A stretch of DNA of 64,000 nt, from assembly GCF_002288925.2 (NCBI RefSeq), contig NW_022098057.1, positions 64,719,641 to 64,783,640 of the forward strand, given 5' to 3'. Shown here one piece after another: positions 11,345 through 22,120 of this stretch (positions are counted from its first letter, which is position 1; every line of letters begins with the position of its first letter). Origin of the DNA: Delphinapterus leucas. Its lineage: Eukaryota; Chordata; Mammalia; Artiodactyla; Monodontidae. Under the pieces are notes generated by a model. That model saw nothing but the letters and a program-made list of their open reading frames with translations, searched no databases and had not been told where the DNA came from. Made by a program: the position numbers and the translations under genes.

Positions 11345-12165
11345 GAGTTCTTGGGGGGTAGGTCTGTTGCCTGGAACAGCAGGTAAGCAGGCCTGATGCT
11401 TGTGTACATGATCACCAGCCTGGTGCCTGCTCCACAGGGGTGGGCCTGGGGCCTGGATTCATCAGGATAGGCCGGGAATTTGAGTCTGCCATGATGGGCT
11501 TCGTACCTGTGTCTACATGGGTAGCTCTAGATTCTGGGTCCTCAGGCACTAAACAGGTGTCAAGGGACCACTCTGACAATGTGGGCCAATTTGGCTTTGG
11601 GATGAGCCTGGAGCCTGGGTCCATGGGAGTAGGTGTATAACCTGAGGTCTCAGGAGCTGGCCTCAGGGCTTGGGCCATGGGGGCTGGCCCGGTGCTGAGG
11701 AAGGATGGAGTCTGGGTCCACGGGGTCTGGTCTGGAGTCTGTGTTCTCAGGGGCCAACTTGGTGCTGAGGTTGACTGGTAGGCCTGGGTTATGGAAGCTG
11801 GCCTGGTGCTGGGGTGGGTTGAAGACATGGATCTGCAGTAGTTGGTTTTGTGTGGGCCCTGGTTGGAAGTCTCTGTTTGCAGTGCCTGCCTGGAGCTTCA
11901 GTTCTTGGGGCCTGATTGGCAGCCTGGTGCCATAGGAGCCACTGAAGGCCTCAGGAGCTGGCCAGCACTAGGATATGCTGGGAGTGTGGGTTTATAGGAG
12001 CCCAGTGGGAGCCAGGTGCTATAGGAGCTGTCTGGGCTGTTGGATCTGGCAGGTGCTGGGATCAGTTGGGGGCCTGGGTTCACAAGAATCCACTGGGATC
12101 CTGGTGCTGGGGGCACCACCTGGGGTTTTTGGAGCTGGCAGGCCCTGGGGTGAGCTCGGGGGCCT
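11345..12165. repeat. Degenerate GC-rich minisatellite, period about 30-36 bp
   Basis: About 820 bp is strongly GC- and TGG-rich inside AT-rich L1 debris. It is built from diverged, irregular copies of a unit of about 30-36 bp with recurring cores such as GGAGCCTGGGTCCATGGG, CAGGAGCTGGCCTC and GCTGGCCTGGTGCTGGGG. Because the unit lacks stop codons in several frames, it gives long chance ORFs on both strands, for example a 138-codon proline- and threonine-rich frame on the minus strand at 11412-11828. These have no domain signal, no splice context and no start context worth noting. I do not recognise a named satellite family. Confidence 0.75.
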
Positions 12166-12169
12166 GTGT

Positions 12170-12412
12170 TTGATGCTATTGTAAATAGAGTTGTTTTCTT
12201 AATTTCCTTTGTGGGTTGTTCATTGTTATGTACAGAAATATAACTGATTTTTGTATGTTGATTTTGTATCCTGTAACTTTTATGAATTTATTAATTCTAA
12301 CAGGGTTTTTTTTTTTTTTCTAGAATCTTTAGGGTTTTCTACATATAAGATGTCATCTGCAAACAGATACTTTTACTTCTTCTTTTCTAATTTGGATGGC
12401 TTGGTGGCAATT
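12170..12412 (-). mobile_element. L1 ORF2 fragment (reverse transcriptase region), antisense
   Basis: Antisense L1 text covering the reverse-transcriptase segment around the FADD-encoding box (ATGTCATCTGCAAACAG near 12350). It corresponds to the same part of L1 as 11085-11260 but is clearly a different copy, with an extra stretch absent from the left one. It sits immediately right of the minisatellite. Confidence 0.8.
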
Positions 12413-12968
12413 TTTTAGAAAGATACACTTGCAGGCTGCCAACAGATCTTGGTACAGAACAATGCTGTACTGACATTTTCAGAGTACTCTCAGGAGTGTA
12501 ATGCTGCTACCTTTGGCCAGGAACAGTGTGATTAATTGGGTTAGCATTTTTGCTTTGTTATCATTTTATTTGAGATCTTTGGAGAATTAGTGGATTGATA
12601 ATGTAACTACTTATTGTTGTCACTATATATTGATCAAAATTAAGTTGACTTTATATGCTGCTGTTTTTATCACAGTTCCTGTTCTGCAACAGATCACTCA
12701 GAACAATGTAATGATGACCTCTTTCTGATTGTATTCTTGTGATCAGCTGCACATAACCACATACATACACTACACATGCACACTGACACACATGCCTACA
12801 TATATACCGACACACACATACCTATTCTAATTATCTTTCTTCATTTCTCTGTTTGTGCCTCATCTGTTGTCTCCCAGGCTCATCATCCACATTCATTTCC
12901 TTTCCCCCCCTCATTTATTCTTTTTTTCTCTTACACTCATATTGCCACTCCCATATATTTTCCTACAG
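12413..12968. other. Single-copy DNA; ends in a strong polypyrimidine tract
   Basis: No repeat recognised. A CA-rich patch lies at about 12760-12830. The last 70 bases are dominated by C and T and end TTTTCCTACAG at 12968, which is a textbook 3' splice-site arrangement for the candidate exon that follows. Confidence 0.6.
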
Positions 12969-13066
12969 AGTGGCAGAGCAGCTGAGGTTTATGAAGCAAT
13001 TTAGACTTCCCACAAACACTGAGCTAGGAGATGCTGTAAAATGCAATACTGCTTCACTTGATGATG
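12969..13066 (+). CDS. Candidate internal exon of an unidentified gene
   Basis: A 98-base segment is bounded by a strong acceptor (long polypyrimidine tract, then CCTACAG ending at 12968) and a consensus donor GATG|GTGAGT at 13067. Only one of its three frames is open: one base completing a codon, then VAEQLRFMKQFRLPTNTELG, then DAVKCNTASLDD, then one leftover base, so it starts and ends inside codons. The peptide is mostly polar and looks protein-like. The stretch FMKQFRLP...LDDG loosely recalls the small heat-shock (Hsp20) core, but with extra residues, so this is at best a hint. No neighbouring exon was found; the gene is not identified. A chance open frame of this length is not rare, hence the modest confidence. 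Confidence 0.4.
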
Positions 13067-14789
13067 GTGAGTGAATGGTATAAGCTTTTTATTTGGTAAA
13101 TTTATGTACACAAGCATTCAAGGAAAGTTGTTATTGTGCATGCTTTTTTCAAACTAAGTCACTACGAAAGAAGTGAGAGATTTCATGGCTCTTGTGGCAG
13201 TCACAAGAAATAGACTGCATTAATCTTGCTGCATAAAAAGACAATAATAAGTAAAGGTTGAAACATTAAACTTTTAGAGATCAGTCATAATTGTAATGGT
13301 GCTATGTGTCTTCAGACTGCTTCACAAAATGAAATAACATTCTTTCCATAGTCTCAATTATATTAGCATCTTTCAAAGATGTTGGAATTAAGGCAAAGAG
13401 ATTAAAAGGAGTCAATTCAGACCAAGAGTGGAAGTCAACTTTTTGAGAATAGAAATTCTCTTATGGTAAGAGAAAAAAGTTTTGAAGTAGAAATTTTTAG
13501 CTCCAGTCCTGGTTTTGTCTCTGCCTTTAAATAACTGTGTCAACTTTGGCAAGTCTCTTAGGTCCTAGTGACTTACTTCCTAGCTCTCAATTTCCTTACT
13601 CTCAAATGAGGGGTTAGACTAATGGGTCTCTCTAAGTTAACTTTCAGTATTTAAATACCTCGATTCAATTCTGTATTTTTTTCTTTCATCTGAACATTAT
13701 GCTTAGCCCTCTTAACTGGCATGTTTAATTAATGAAGTCTTTCAGTACTCATTATGCATACCATTTAACTTTTAATGTAGGAAAAAGGTCTCAAAGATGT
13801 GATACTGTAATTTAGTCTCTTCTTGAGTGTTGAAAGGGTGATCCAGCAAGTACATAGGTCATACAAGGGGGGGAATGACAATTAAATGTCAGTGTAAGTT
13901 AGTTCATCAATTTCTGGTCATGGAAAACATGAATAATAGGAGTCTTATGAGAGTGCATGTGATAGGTTAGTAGACTCTCACAGGACCTTGGGAGTATGGG
14001 CCAGATAATGTTGTTGTCCTCCCAGTAACACAAGTTACATGGATCTTTAGTGTAGTACTGGGCCATTAATATGACTCTCTTTCTTTTTTGTGTTAATTCC
14101 TAATTCCGCTGGTTGATTTTATACATATTTTAGCCTTTTTAATTCCAGAGTGATGAAATCTTACTTGCCTAACCAATTATTATTTCCATCCATTGGACAG
14201 AGCTTTATGTGCTGTGTTACCTAATGACCATTTTGAGATGCTCAGGAAATAGTCTGAAGTTTGGGGCTGTAGGTTGTGTACTATCTCTTAGAAAGAGATG
14301 GTAGGTAGAGTAGCACCCAATATCTAATACAGACTTACCTAGAATACTGTGTTTTAACTAGTGTAACTTTTCAAGGATAGTCTTCAAAATAAGCATAATG
14401 TTTTTCTTCATGAAATGACTGGCCTATGACTGAGTGGACCTCTACTGCTAGTGTTGTGGTTTATATTTTGGGACACTACACTCAGTTGTTGAAGTAAAAC
14501 AAAAAAATTAACTAGTAGCATGTTATGTACAAGTCAGAGATTCAGGACTTAGAAAACTTTTCATGTCATTTGTTTTAACTCAGCATGTGAAGATACGTTA
14601 TGATTTTTAATCAGTATTAAATCAATTTGTGTATATTACTAGTATAATTTAGTCAATTAGATTTAGATATTAATTTCTGCTACCTGACAAGTTTATTTCC
14701 CTTACATTTCTATGAGAAAGATACTGAAGAGAGAAGTGAGAAGGTAGCAAGTCTAGATAGAAGACATCCACCAAACATTTTGCATTTAT
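13067..14789. other. Single-copy DNA with one MIR
   Basis: Apart from the MIR-like segment at 13500-13680, nothing is recognised in this AT-rich stretch. No second exon-like segment with good splice sites and an open frame was seen. Confidence 0.55.
13500..13680 (+). mobile_element. MIR-like SINE fragment
   Basis: The order of phrases (AACTGTGTCAACTTTGGCAAG, then a run resembling CTCAATTTCCTTACTCTCAA, then GAGGGGTTAGACTAATGGGTC) is that of the tRNA-related MIR core and 3' part in plus orientation, heavily diverged. Confidence 0.6.
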
Positions 14790-14945
14790 TAATTATTTAA
14801 TCACAGAATAACTTTAAGTGATACTTCCTGATGAGGAAAACGAGGCCAATAGATAATAAGCAGTTTGTTTAAAGTCTTACAGCAAGTCAAGGATAAAGCT
14901 AGGGTTTGAATTCAGGTAGATTGTGTCCAGAACCTTCACAATGCT
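14790..14945 (-). mobile_element. MIR SINE, antisense
   Basis: Reads as the reverse complement of MIR: GATGAGGAAAACGAGGCCAA near 14830, then CTTACAGCAAGTCAAGG and GGGTTTGAATTCAGG, the B-box-adjacent region, near 14907. Old and diverged. Confidence 0.75.
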
Positions 14946-15754
14946 ATACTTAATCTTCTTAGTCTTTATATTTCTGCCTCTTCCCTCTTCGCTATACCCT
15001 GCCTTGGATCTTCTATAGGTTTTTCTCAATGCATACATAACATTTGTTTCCATTCTCATGTGCATTTTCATTAAAGTAGAAAGAATTGTTTCCTCTAGAA
15101 CACTCTTTCCAGGAAAGTCAGTTATAAGAATGGTTTCAATTTTACCTTGGATGGGCCAGGACATAGAAGTCAGGCATTGCCTTAATCCTTGTGTGTTGTT
15201 TAGGATTCCAGCAGCAGAGGACTCCAGAGAAGTTCTGAGCCAAAGCTATCAAGGCAAGGGTCCTAGGTAGTGTGCTGGAAAGTGTGGGGTTGGGAGAACT
15301 GAAGGAGGAGCAAGAAGTCTTGGGGAGCTGTTAGCTTGTAAAATACCATCAGCATTGGCATGGTAAATCTTTCCTCTTTTTCTGGCCGCTTATTACTATT
15401 TTGTAAACTCCTTCAGTAAAACTTACCATCTCTTATTTCTGAGGTATGTGATGGAAGTTTTATTATTTAAGGACCCTTGATGTTTTCTTTAGCTAGATTT
15501 CACCATTTAAAGATGTCAGGCAGGAAGTGCCTGTGATTTTTTTTGGTTTTTTTTTTTTGATTCGTACAGAGCTTTTCTTTAACAACCTATCTCATATCTT
15601 GCATCACCGTTTTGGAGTATTTGTTCAAGCTTTTAGGGGTTTATTGTGACATATTACTTAAAAGACATTTTGTATCAGCAGTGTCTCTCACTATATACAC
15701 TCTAATCTCTGATGTGAAGGGATTACCATCATCCTTTCCTCAACCTCTATTTTC
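14946..15754. other. Single-copy DNA, no gene seen
   Basis: Nothing recognised apart from a short interrupted poly(T) at about 15538-15559. Open frames at 14877-15164 (minus, overlapping the MIR) and 15612-15821 have no family signal. Confidence 0.55.
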
Positions 15755-15843
15755 ATTAGCTCTTAAAATTTTTTTGACATACAGGCAGCTGTACACAGTT
15801 AATGCCTACAACCTGAGTTAGGAGATAAGTGCAGGCATAACTT

Positions 15844-15947
15844 TTTTTTTTTAACTTTTTATTTTATATTGGAGTATAGCCGATTAACAATGTCGTGGCA
15901 GTTTCAGGTACACAGCAAAGCAACTCAGCCATACATATACATGTATT
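15844..15947 (-). mobile_element. 5'-truncated L1 3' end inside Tigger1 MITE
   Basis: A 104 bp L1 tail in minus orientation: poly(T) at 15842-15853, then the 3' end TATTGGAGTATAGCCGATTA and onward to CATACATATACATGTATT. It is flanked by an imperfect 8 bp target-site duplication, CATAACTT at 15836-15843 and CATAATTT at 15948-15955, lying inside the left Tigger terminal region. Confidence 0.82.
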
Positions 15948-16078
15948 CATAATTTGTTTTCTTGAGTTTCTCTTTATTTGCACTTCACAGATACTACATT
16001 TTTTTTTAAAACAAATTGAACGCTTCTGGCAACCCAGCATTATTAGATAATTTGCGTTTTTAGCAATAAAGCATTTTA

Positions 16079-16380
16079 TTTTATTTTTAAAATTTTGTTT
16101 ATTTATTTCTTTATTTTTGGCTGTGTTGGGTCTTTGTTTCTGTGTGAGGGCTTCCTCTAGTTGTGTTGAGCGGGGGCCACTCTTCATTGCGGTGCGCGGG
16201 CCTCTCACTATCGTGGCCTCTCTTGTTGTGGAGCACAGGCTCCAGACGCGCAGGCTCAGTAGTTGTGGCTCACAGGCCTAGTTGCTCCGCGGCATGTGGG
16301 ATCTTTCCAGACCAGGGCTCGAACCCGTGTCCCCTGCATTAGCAGGCAGATTCTCAACCACTGCGCCACCAGGGAAGCCC
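16079..16380 (-). mobile_element. CHR-type SINE (tRNA-Glu-related), antisense
   Basis: Read on the minus strand it begins GGGCTTCCCTGGTGGCGCAG (RNA polymerase III A-box region) with a B-box-like GGGTTCGAGCC, continues through the CHR body, and ends in an A/T-rich AAATAAATAAAC-type tail. Perfect 14 bp target-site duplications AATAAAGCATTTTA flank it at 16065-16078 and 16381-16394. CHR SINEs are restricted to Cetacea, hippos and ruminants, so this element is a key clue to the host. Confidence 0.95.
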
Positions 16381-16402
16381 AATAAAGCATTTTAAAATTA
16401 AG

Positions 16403-16467
16403 TTATGCACACAACATTGTAAATCAACTATACTCCAATAAAAATTAATTAAAAAAACCAAAAAATC
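16403..16467 (+). mobile_element. Very short (65 bp) L1 3' tail insertion
   Basis: Only the last bases of an L1 in plus orientation, CAACTATACTCCAATAAAAA with the polyadenylation signal, and its A-rich tail. It is flanked by 8 bp duplications AAATTAAG at 16395-16402 and 16468-16475, which restore contiguous Tigger sequence when removed. It is an extreme example of 5' truncation. Confidence 0.78.
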
Positions 16468-16999
16468 AAATTAAGGTATGTATATTTTTAGATATAATGC
16501 TGTTGCACACTTAATAGACTATAGTATAGTGTAAATGTAACTTTTATATGCACTGGGAAACCCCCAAATTTGTGTAACTTGCCTTATTGTGATATTTGCT
16601 TTATTTTAGTGGTCTAGAACCAAACCCACAATATCTCTGAGGTATGCCTGTATATACTTGTGAAACTAATACCGTAATCTATGCCGTAAACTTATCCATC
16701 ACTTCCAAAAATTTCCTCCCTCTTTCTTATTTATTGTTATTCTTCTTCTTATTTTTTAGTGATATAAACACTTAATATAAGATTTCCCCTGTTAGCAAAT
16801 TTTTACGTGTACAATACAGTATTGTTAACTCTGGGTACTGTGTTGTCAGTAGATCTCTAGGACTTATTTATCATGTGTAATTGGAACTTTGTACCCTTCG
16901 ATTAAAACCTCCCTGTTTCCCCTTCCTTCAAGCCCCTGGCAATCAATATTCCACTCCTGGCTTTTATGAATTGACTATTTAAAATTCATTGTGTAAGTG

Positions 17000-19900
17000 G
17001 TATCATGTAGTGTTTGTCCTTCTGTGTCTGACTTATTTCCCTTAGCATAATATCCTCCAGGTTCATCCATATTGTCACAGATAACGGGATTTCTTTCATT
17101 TTTAAGGCTGAATAATATTCCATGGTATGTATATACCACACTTTCTTTATCCATTCATCCCTTAATGGACATTTAGGTTGCTTTCATGTCTTGGCTATTG
17201 TGAATAATACTGCAGTGAACCCAGGGTGCAAATATTTCTTTGAGATCCTACTTTCAGTTCCATTGGCTATATTTCCAGAAGTGAGATTGCTATATCATAA
17301 TGGTAGTTCTAGTTTTAGTTTTCTGAGGAACCTCCATTTTGTCTTCCATAGGGGTTGTATCAATTTACATTCCCACCAGCAGTGCACAAGGGTTCCTATT
17401 TCTCCCCATCCTCGCCAATGCTTTATTTTTTCTTTTTCATCATAGCTGTTCTAACCAGTGTGAGGTAGTATCTCATTGAGGTTTGCATTTCCCTGATGAT
17501 TAGTGATGTTGAGCACCATTTCAGTGCTTGTTGGTTATTTGTCTTCTTTGGAAAAATGTCTCTTCAGTTTCTCTGCCCATCTTTAAATTGGATTGTTGTT
17601 TTGCTGTTGATTGTATGAGTTATTTATATATTTTGGATATTAATCCTTATCAGATATGAGATTTAAAAGTATTTCTCCTATCCCATAGGCATCCGTTTTA
17701 TTTTCTGTAAGGTTTCTTTGCTGTACAGAAGCTTTTCAGTTTGATATAGTCCCGCTTGTTTATTTTTGTGTTTTTTGCCTTTTTTTTTGGTATCAAATCC
17801 AAAAAAATCATTGTCACTACTGTCAAGGAGCTACTTACTCCCTGTTTCCTTCTAAGAGTTTTGTGGTTTCAGGTCTTATGTTCAAGTTTTTAATGCATTT
17901 TGAGTGACTTTTGTGTATGATATAAGACAGTAGTACAGTTTCATTCTTTTGCATGTGGCTGTCTACTTTTCCTAGCACCATTTATTAAACAGACTGTCTT
18001 TTTTCCATTGTGTATTTTTGGCTCCTTTGTGGTAAATTAATTGACCGTATATGTGTGGGTGTATTTCTGAACTCTTTATTCTATTCCATTGATCTATGTG
18101 TCTGTTTTTATGCCAATACCATACTGTTTGATTACTATATCTTTGTAATACAATTTGATATCAGGAAGTGTGATGCCTCTAGCTTTATTCTTCTTTCTCA
18201 AGAGTGCTTTGGCTATTCAGGGTCTTCTGTAGTTCCCTACAAATTTTAGGAATATTTGTTCTATTTTTGTGAAAAATGCAGTAGAAATTTCGATAGGGAT
18301 TGCATCGAATATGTAGATTTCTTTGGGTAATATGGACATTTAAACAATATTAATTCTTCCAAGTCATGATCATGGAATATCTTTTCATTTATTTGAGGCT
18401 TCTTTAATTTCACTCATCAATGTCTTATAGTTTTCAGTGTACAGACATTTTACATTCTTGGTTAAATTTATTCCTAGGTATTTTATTCTTTTTGAAGCAA
18501 TTGTAATTTGGACTGTTTTCTTAATTTCTCTGATAGTTCATTATTAGTGTGCAGAAATGCAGCAGACTTTTGTATATTGATTTTTTTGTATCTGGTAACT
18601 TTACTGATTTCAATTATTAGTTTTAACAGTTATTTTTGGTGGAGTCTTTAGGGTTTTCTCTATATGATATTATGTCATCTGCAAATAGAAACAGTTTTGG
18701 TTCTTCCTTTTTGACTTGGATGCCTTTTATTTCTTTTTCTTGCCTAATTGCTCTTGCTAGTACTTCCATTACTATGTTTAGTAGATATGGTTAGAGTAGG
18801 CATCCTTGTCTTTTTCCTGATATTAGAGGAGAAGCTTTTAGCTTTTTCATTGATTATGATGAATTAGCTGTGGGCCTGTTTTATACGGTCTTATTTTGTT
18901 GAAGTATGTTTCTTCTATACCTGTATTGTTGAGAGTTATTTTTTCTTATTATGAATGGATGGTGAATTTTGTCGGATGCTCTTTCTGCATCTATTGAGAT
19001 GATCATATGATTTTTATCCTTCATTTTATTAATGTGGTGCATCACATTGATTAATTTGTGAATGTTGAACTATCCTTGCATCCCTGGGATAAATTTCACT
19101 TGATTGTGGTATATAATCCTTTTAATGTACTATTGAATTTGGTTTGCTGATATTTTGTTGAGATTTTTGTATCTATGTTCATCAGGGATATTGGCCTGTA
19201 ATTTTCTTTTCTTGCATTGTCCTTGTCTGGTTTGGTATCACTGTAATGCTGGCCTTGTTAAATATGTTTGGAAGAGCTTTAAAAGGATTGGCATTACTTC
19301 TCCTCTTAAAGTTTGGTAGAATTCATCAATAAAGCTATCTGTCCTGGACTTTTGTTTGTTGGAAGGTTTTTGATTACTGATTTAATCTTCTTACTAGTAA
19401 TTGATCTCTTCAGATTTTCTATTTCTTCATGATTCAGTCTTGGTAGGTTGTATGTTTCTGAAAATTTATCCATTTCTTCTAGGTTGGCCAACAGTTGTAA
19501 TGTAACTGTTCATAGTATGGTCCTTTAGTCGATAATATGGTCCTTATGGTCCTTTGTATTTCCATGGTACCAGTTGGAATGTCTCCTTGTTCATTTATAA
19601 TTTTATTTATTTGCATACTCTCTCTCTCATTTTTTTTCATTTGTTTAGCTAAAGGTTTGTCTTGTTTATCTTTTTAAAAAGCCAGCTCTTACTTCATTTT
19701 CTTTTCTCTTGTCCTTTTAGACTCTATGTAATTTGTCCAGTTTGAATTTGTTTTTCTCTTCCTTCTATTAACTTTGGGTTAGTTTGTTCTTTTTCTTGTT
19801 CCTGGAGGTGTAAAATTAGGTTTATTTAATATCTTTTCTTTTTCCTTAATACAGGTGTTTATTGCTATAAACTTTCTTCTTAGAGCTACTTTTGTTGCAT

Positions 19901-20720
19901 CCCATACATTTTAGGAATATTGTGTTTCTGTTTTCATTTGTCTGAAGATGTTTTTTGATTTTCCTTTTGATTTCTTCTTTGACCCATTGGTGGTCAGGAG
20001 TATGTTGTTTAATTTCCATATATTTCTGAATTTTCTAGTTTTCTCCTTGTAATTGATTTCTGGTTTCATACCATCATGATCGGAAAAGGTGCTTGATATT
20101 ATTTCAGTCTTCTTAAATTTATTAAGACTTATTTTGTGACCTAACATATCATCAAACCTGGATGATGTTCCATGTGCATGTGAGAAGAATGTGTATTCTG
20201 CTTCTTTGGATGGAATGTTCTGTAAATATCTGTCACATCCTTCTGGGATATGTAGTTTAAATCTAATGTTTCCTTATTGATTTTCTGTCTGGACGATTAA
20301 TTCATTGTTGAAACTAGGAAGTAAAGTCCCCTGCTATTATTGTACTGTATATTTATTCCTTCAGATCTGATAATATTTGCTTTATATAATTAAGCACTCC
20401 TATTTAGGTGCATAAATATTTGCAAATGTTATAGTCTCTTGTTTGATTTCCCTCTTTATCATTATATAATGACCTCTTTGTCTCTTAATGCAGTCTTTGG
20501 CTTTTGGTTCCTTTTGAATGGAATATCTTTTTTCCACCCCTTAATTTTCAGTCTGTATGTATACTTAAAGGTGATGTGAGTATCCTGTTGTCATCATATA
20601 GTTGGGTATTGATTTTTTTTTATCCATTCAGCCACTCTGTCCTTTGATTAGAGAATTTAGTCCCTTTACACTTAAAGTAATTGTTAATAGGTATTGACTT
20701 TCTATTTCCATTTTGTTAAT
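17000..20720 (-). pseudogene. Old L1 ORF2, heavily decayed
   Basis: Antisense ORF2 of the old L1M, recognisable in short frames only. The segment 19911-20147 encodes the endonuclease-to-linker region (MLGHKISLNKFKKTEIISS, SDHDGMKPEINYK). The segment 19306-19491 encodes part of the fingers region ([30 protein letters not shown]). The FADD box is near 18680 (CATCTGCAAA on the plus strand). There are numerous stops and indels throughout. Confidence 0.8.
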
Positions 20721-20899
20721 TGTTTTGTGGCTGTTTTGTGATTCCTTTGTTCCTTTATTCTTCTCTTGCTCTCTTCCTTTATGGTTTGATGACTTTTTTT
20801 AGTGGCATGCTTAGATTCCTTTCTCTTTATCTTTTTACATCTACTGTAGCTTTCTGTTTTGTGGTTACTGCAAAGCTTACAGAAATTACCTTGCAGTTT

Positions 20900-22120
20900 A
20901 TTTTAAGCTCTTAACGACTTAACTTTGAATGCATTTTAAAGCTATACATTCTTATACTCCCTCCTGATATTTTATGGTTTTTATGTCACAATTTATATCT
21001 TTTTACATTGTGTATTTATTAAGAAATCATTATAGTTATAGTTATTTTTATATTTTTGTTTTTAATTTTCATTGTAGAGTTATAAGTAGTTTGCCATTAC
21101 AACATTAGGTTATTTTGAATTAACTGCATGTTTACCTTCACCAGTGAGTTTTAAATGTTTATATGTTCTTCTGTTACTAATTCATGTCCTTTTGTTTTGC
21201 TTGAAGAACTCCATTTAACATTTTTCATAAGGCAGTCTAGTGGTGATGAACTCCCTCAGATTTTGCTTGTCTGGAAAACTCTTTATCTCTCCTTTAATTC
21301 TGAAAGACAGCTTTGCCAGCTACAGAATTCTTGATTGGTTGTTTTCTTCCTTCAGCACTTTGAACATATCATTCCACTCCCTTCTGGTCTGCAAAGTTTC
21401 TGCTGAGATATATGCTGATAGTCTTACAGCAGTTCCTTTATATGTAACAAGTTATTTTTCTATTCCTGGCTTTAAGATTTTGTCCATGTCTTTAATTATT
21501 GACAGTGTAGTTGTAGTGTGTCTAGGTTTGGGTGTCTTGGATTCATCTTGTTTGTAAGTGCATGGGCTACCTAGATCTGGATGTCTGTTTCTTTCCCCAG
21601 GTTAGGGAATCTTTCAGCCATTATTTCTTTGAATAAGCTTTCTACCCCCCTATCTCTCTCTTCTACATCTGAGACCCTTATAATGCAAATATTGGTGTGC
21701 TTTATGGTGTCCTGTAAGTACTTTCAGCTCTCTTCATTCTTTTACAATTCTTTGTTCTTTTTGCTCCTATGATTGGATGAATTCCACTGCTCTGTCTTTG
21801 AGTTTGTTGATCCTTTCTTCTGCTTGATCTAGCCTGCTGTTGAACTCCTCTATTGAAATTTTCACTTCAGTTATTGTAGTATTCCCCTTGGTTATTTCTG
21901 TTTGGCACTTTAAATATTTTTTTTGTTGGAATTCTTACTTTATTCATACATTATTCTTCTGACCTTGGTAATCATCTTTATGAAATTCTCACTTTATTCA
22001 TACATTTCTGAACTTGGTAATCATTATTATGAACTCTTCATCAAATAAATAACTTATCTCTGTTTCATTGAGATCTGTTTCTGGAGTTTTATCATGTTCT
22101 TTCATTTAGAACATATTCCC
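20900..22120 (-). pseudogene. Old L1 ORF1, heavily decayed
   Basis: The region between ORF2 and the 5'UTR of the old L1M. The complement of the ORF1 C-terminal domain is recognisable near 21370-21430 (CACTCCCTTCTGGTCTGCAA) and the RRM-to-coiled-coil region near 21580-21720. No frame longer than about 60 codons remains on the minus strand. Confidence 0.65.

Larger units (their letters stand above)
15832..16650 (+). mobile_element. Tigger1-derived MITE carrying three younger insertions
   Basis: A short internally deleted pogo-type DNA transposon. The left inverted repeat starts CAGGCATA at 15832-15839 and the right one ends TATGCCTG at 16650, followed by the TA expected at a Tigger target (the left TA is TG). 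After removing three insertions (15844-15947, 16079-16380, 16403-16467) it joins the Tigger1 terminal regions, including AAATTGAACGCTTCTGGCAA on the left and TAGACTATAGTATAGTGTAA on the right, with no transposase. It lies within the 3'UTR of the old L1M. Confidence 0.85.

Noticed and set aside
11412..11828. 138-codon proline/threonine-rich frame on the minus strand
   Set aside because: It is translated minisatellite; the repeats lack stops in several frames on both strands and vary irregularly in length.
16300..16380. tRNA gene
   Set aside because: The A- and B-box-like motifs belong to the tRNA-related head of a CHR SINE with target-site duplications; it does not form a complete tRNA. The same holds at 51480-51540, 51640-51689, 54370-54426 and 60890-60954.
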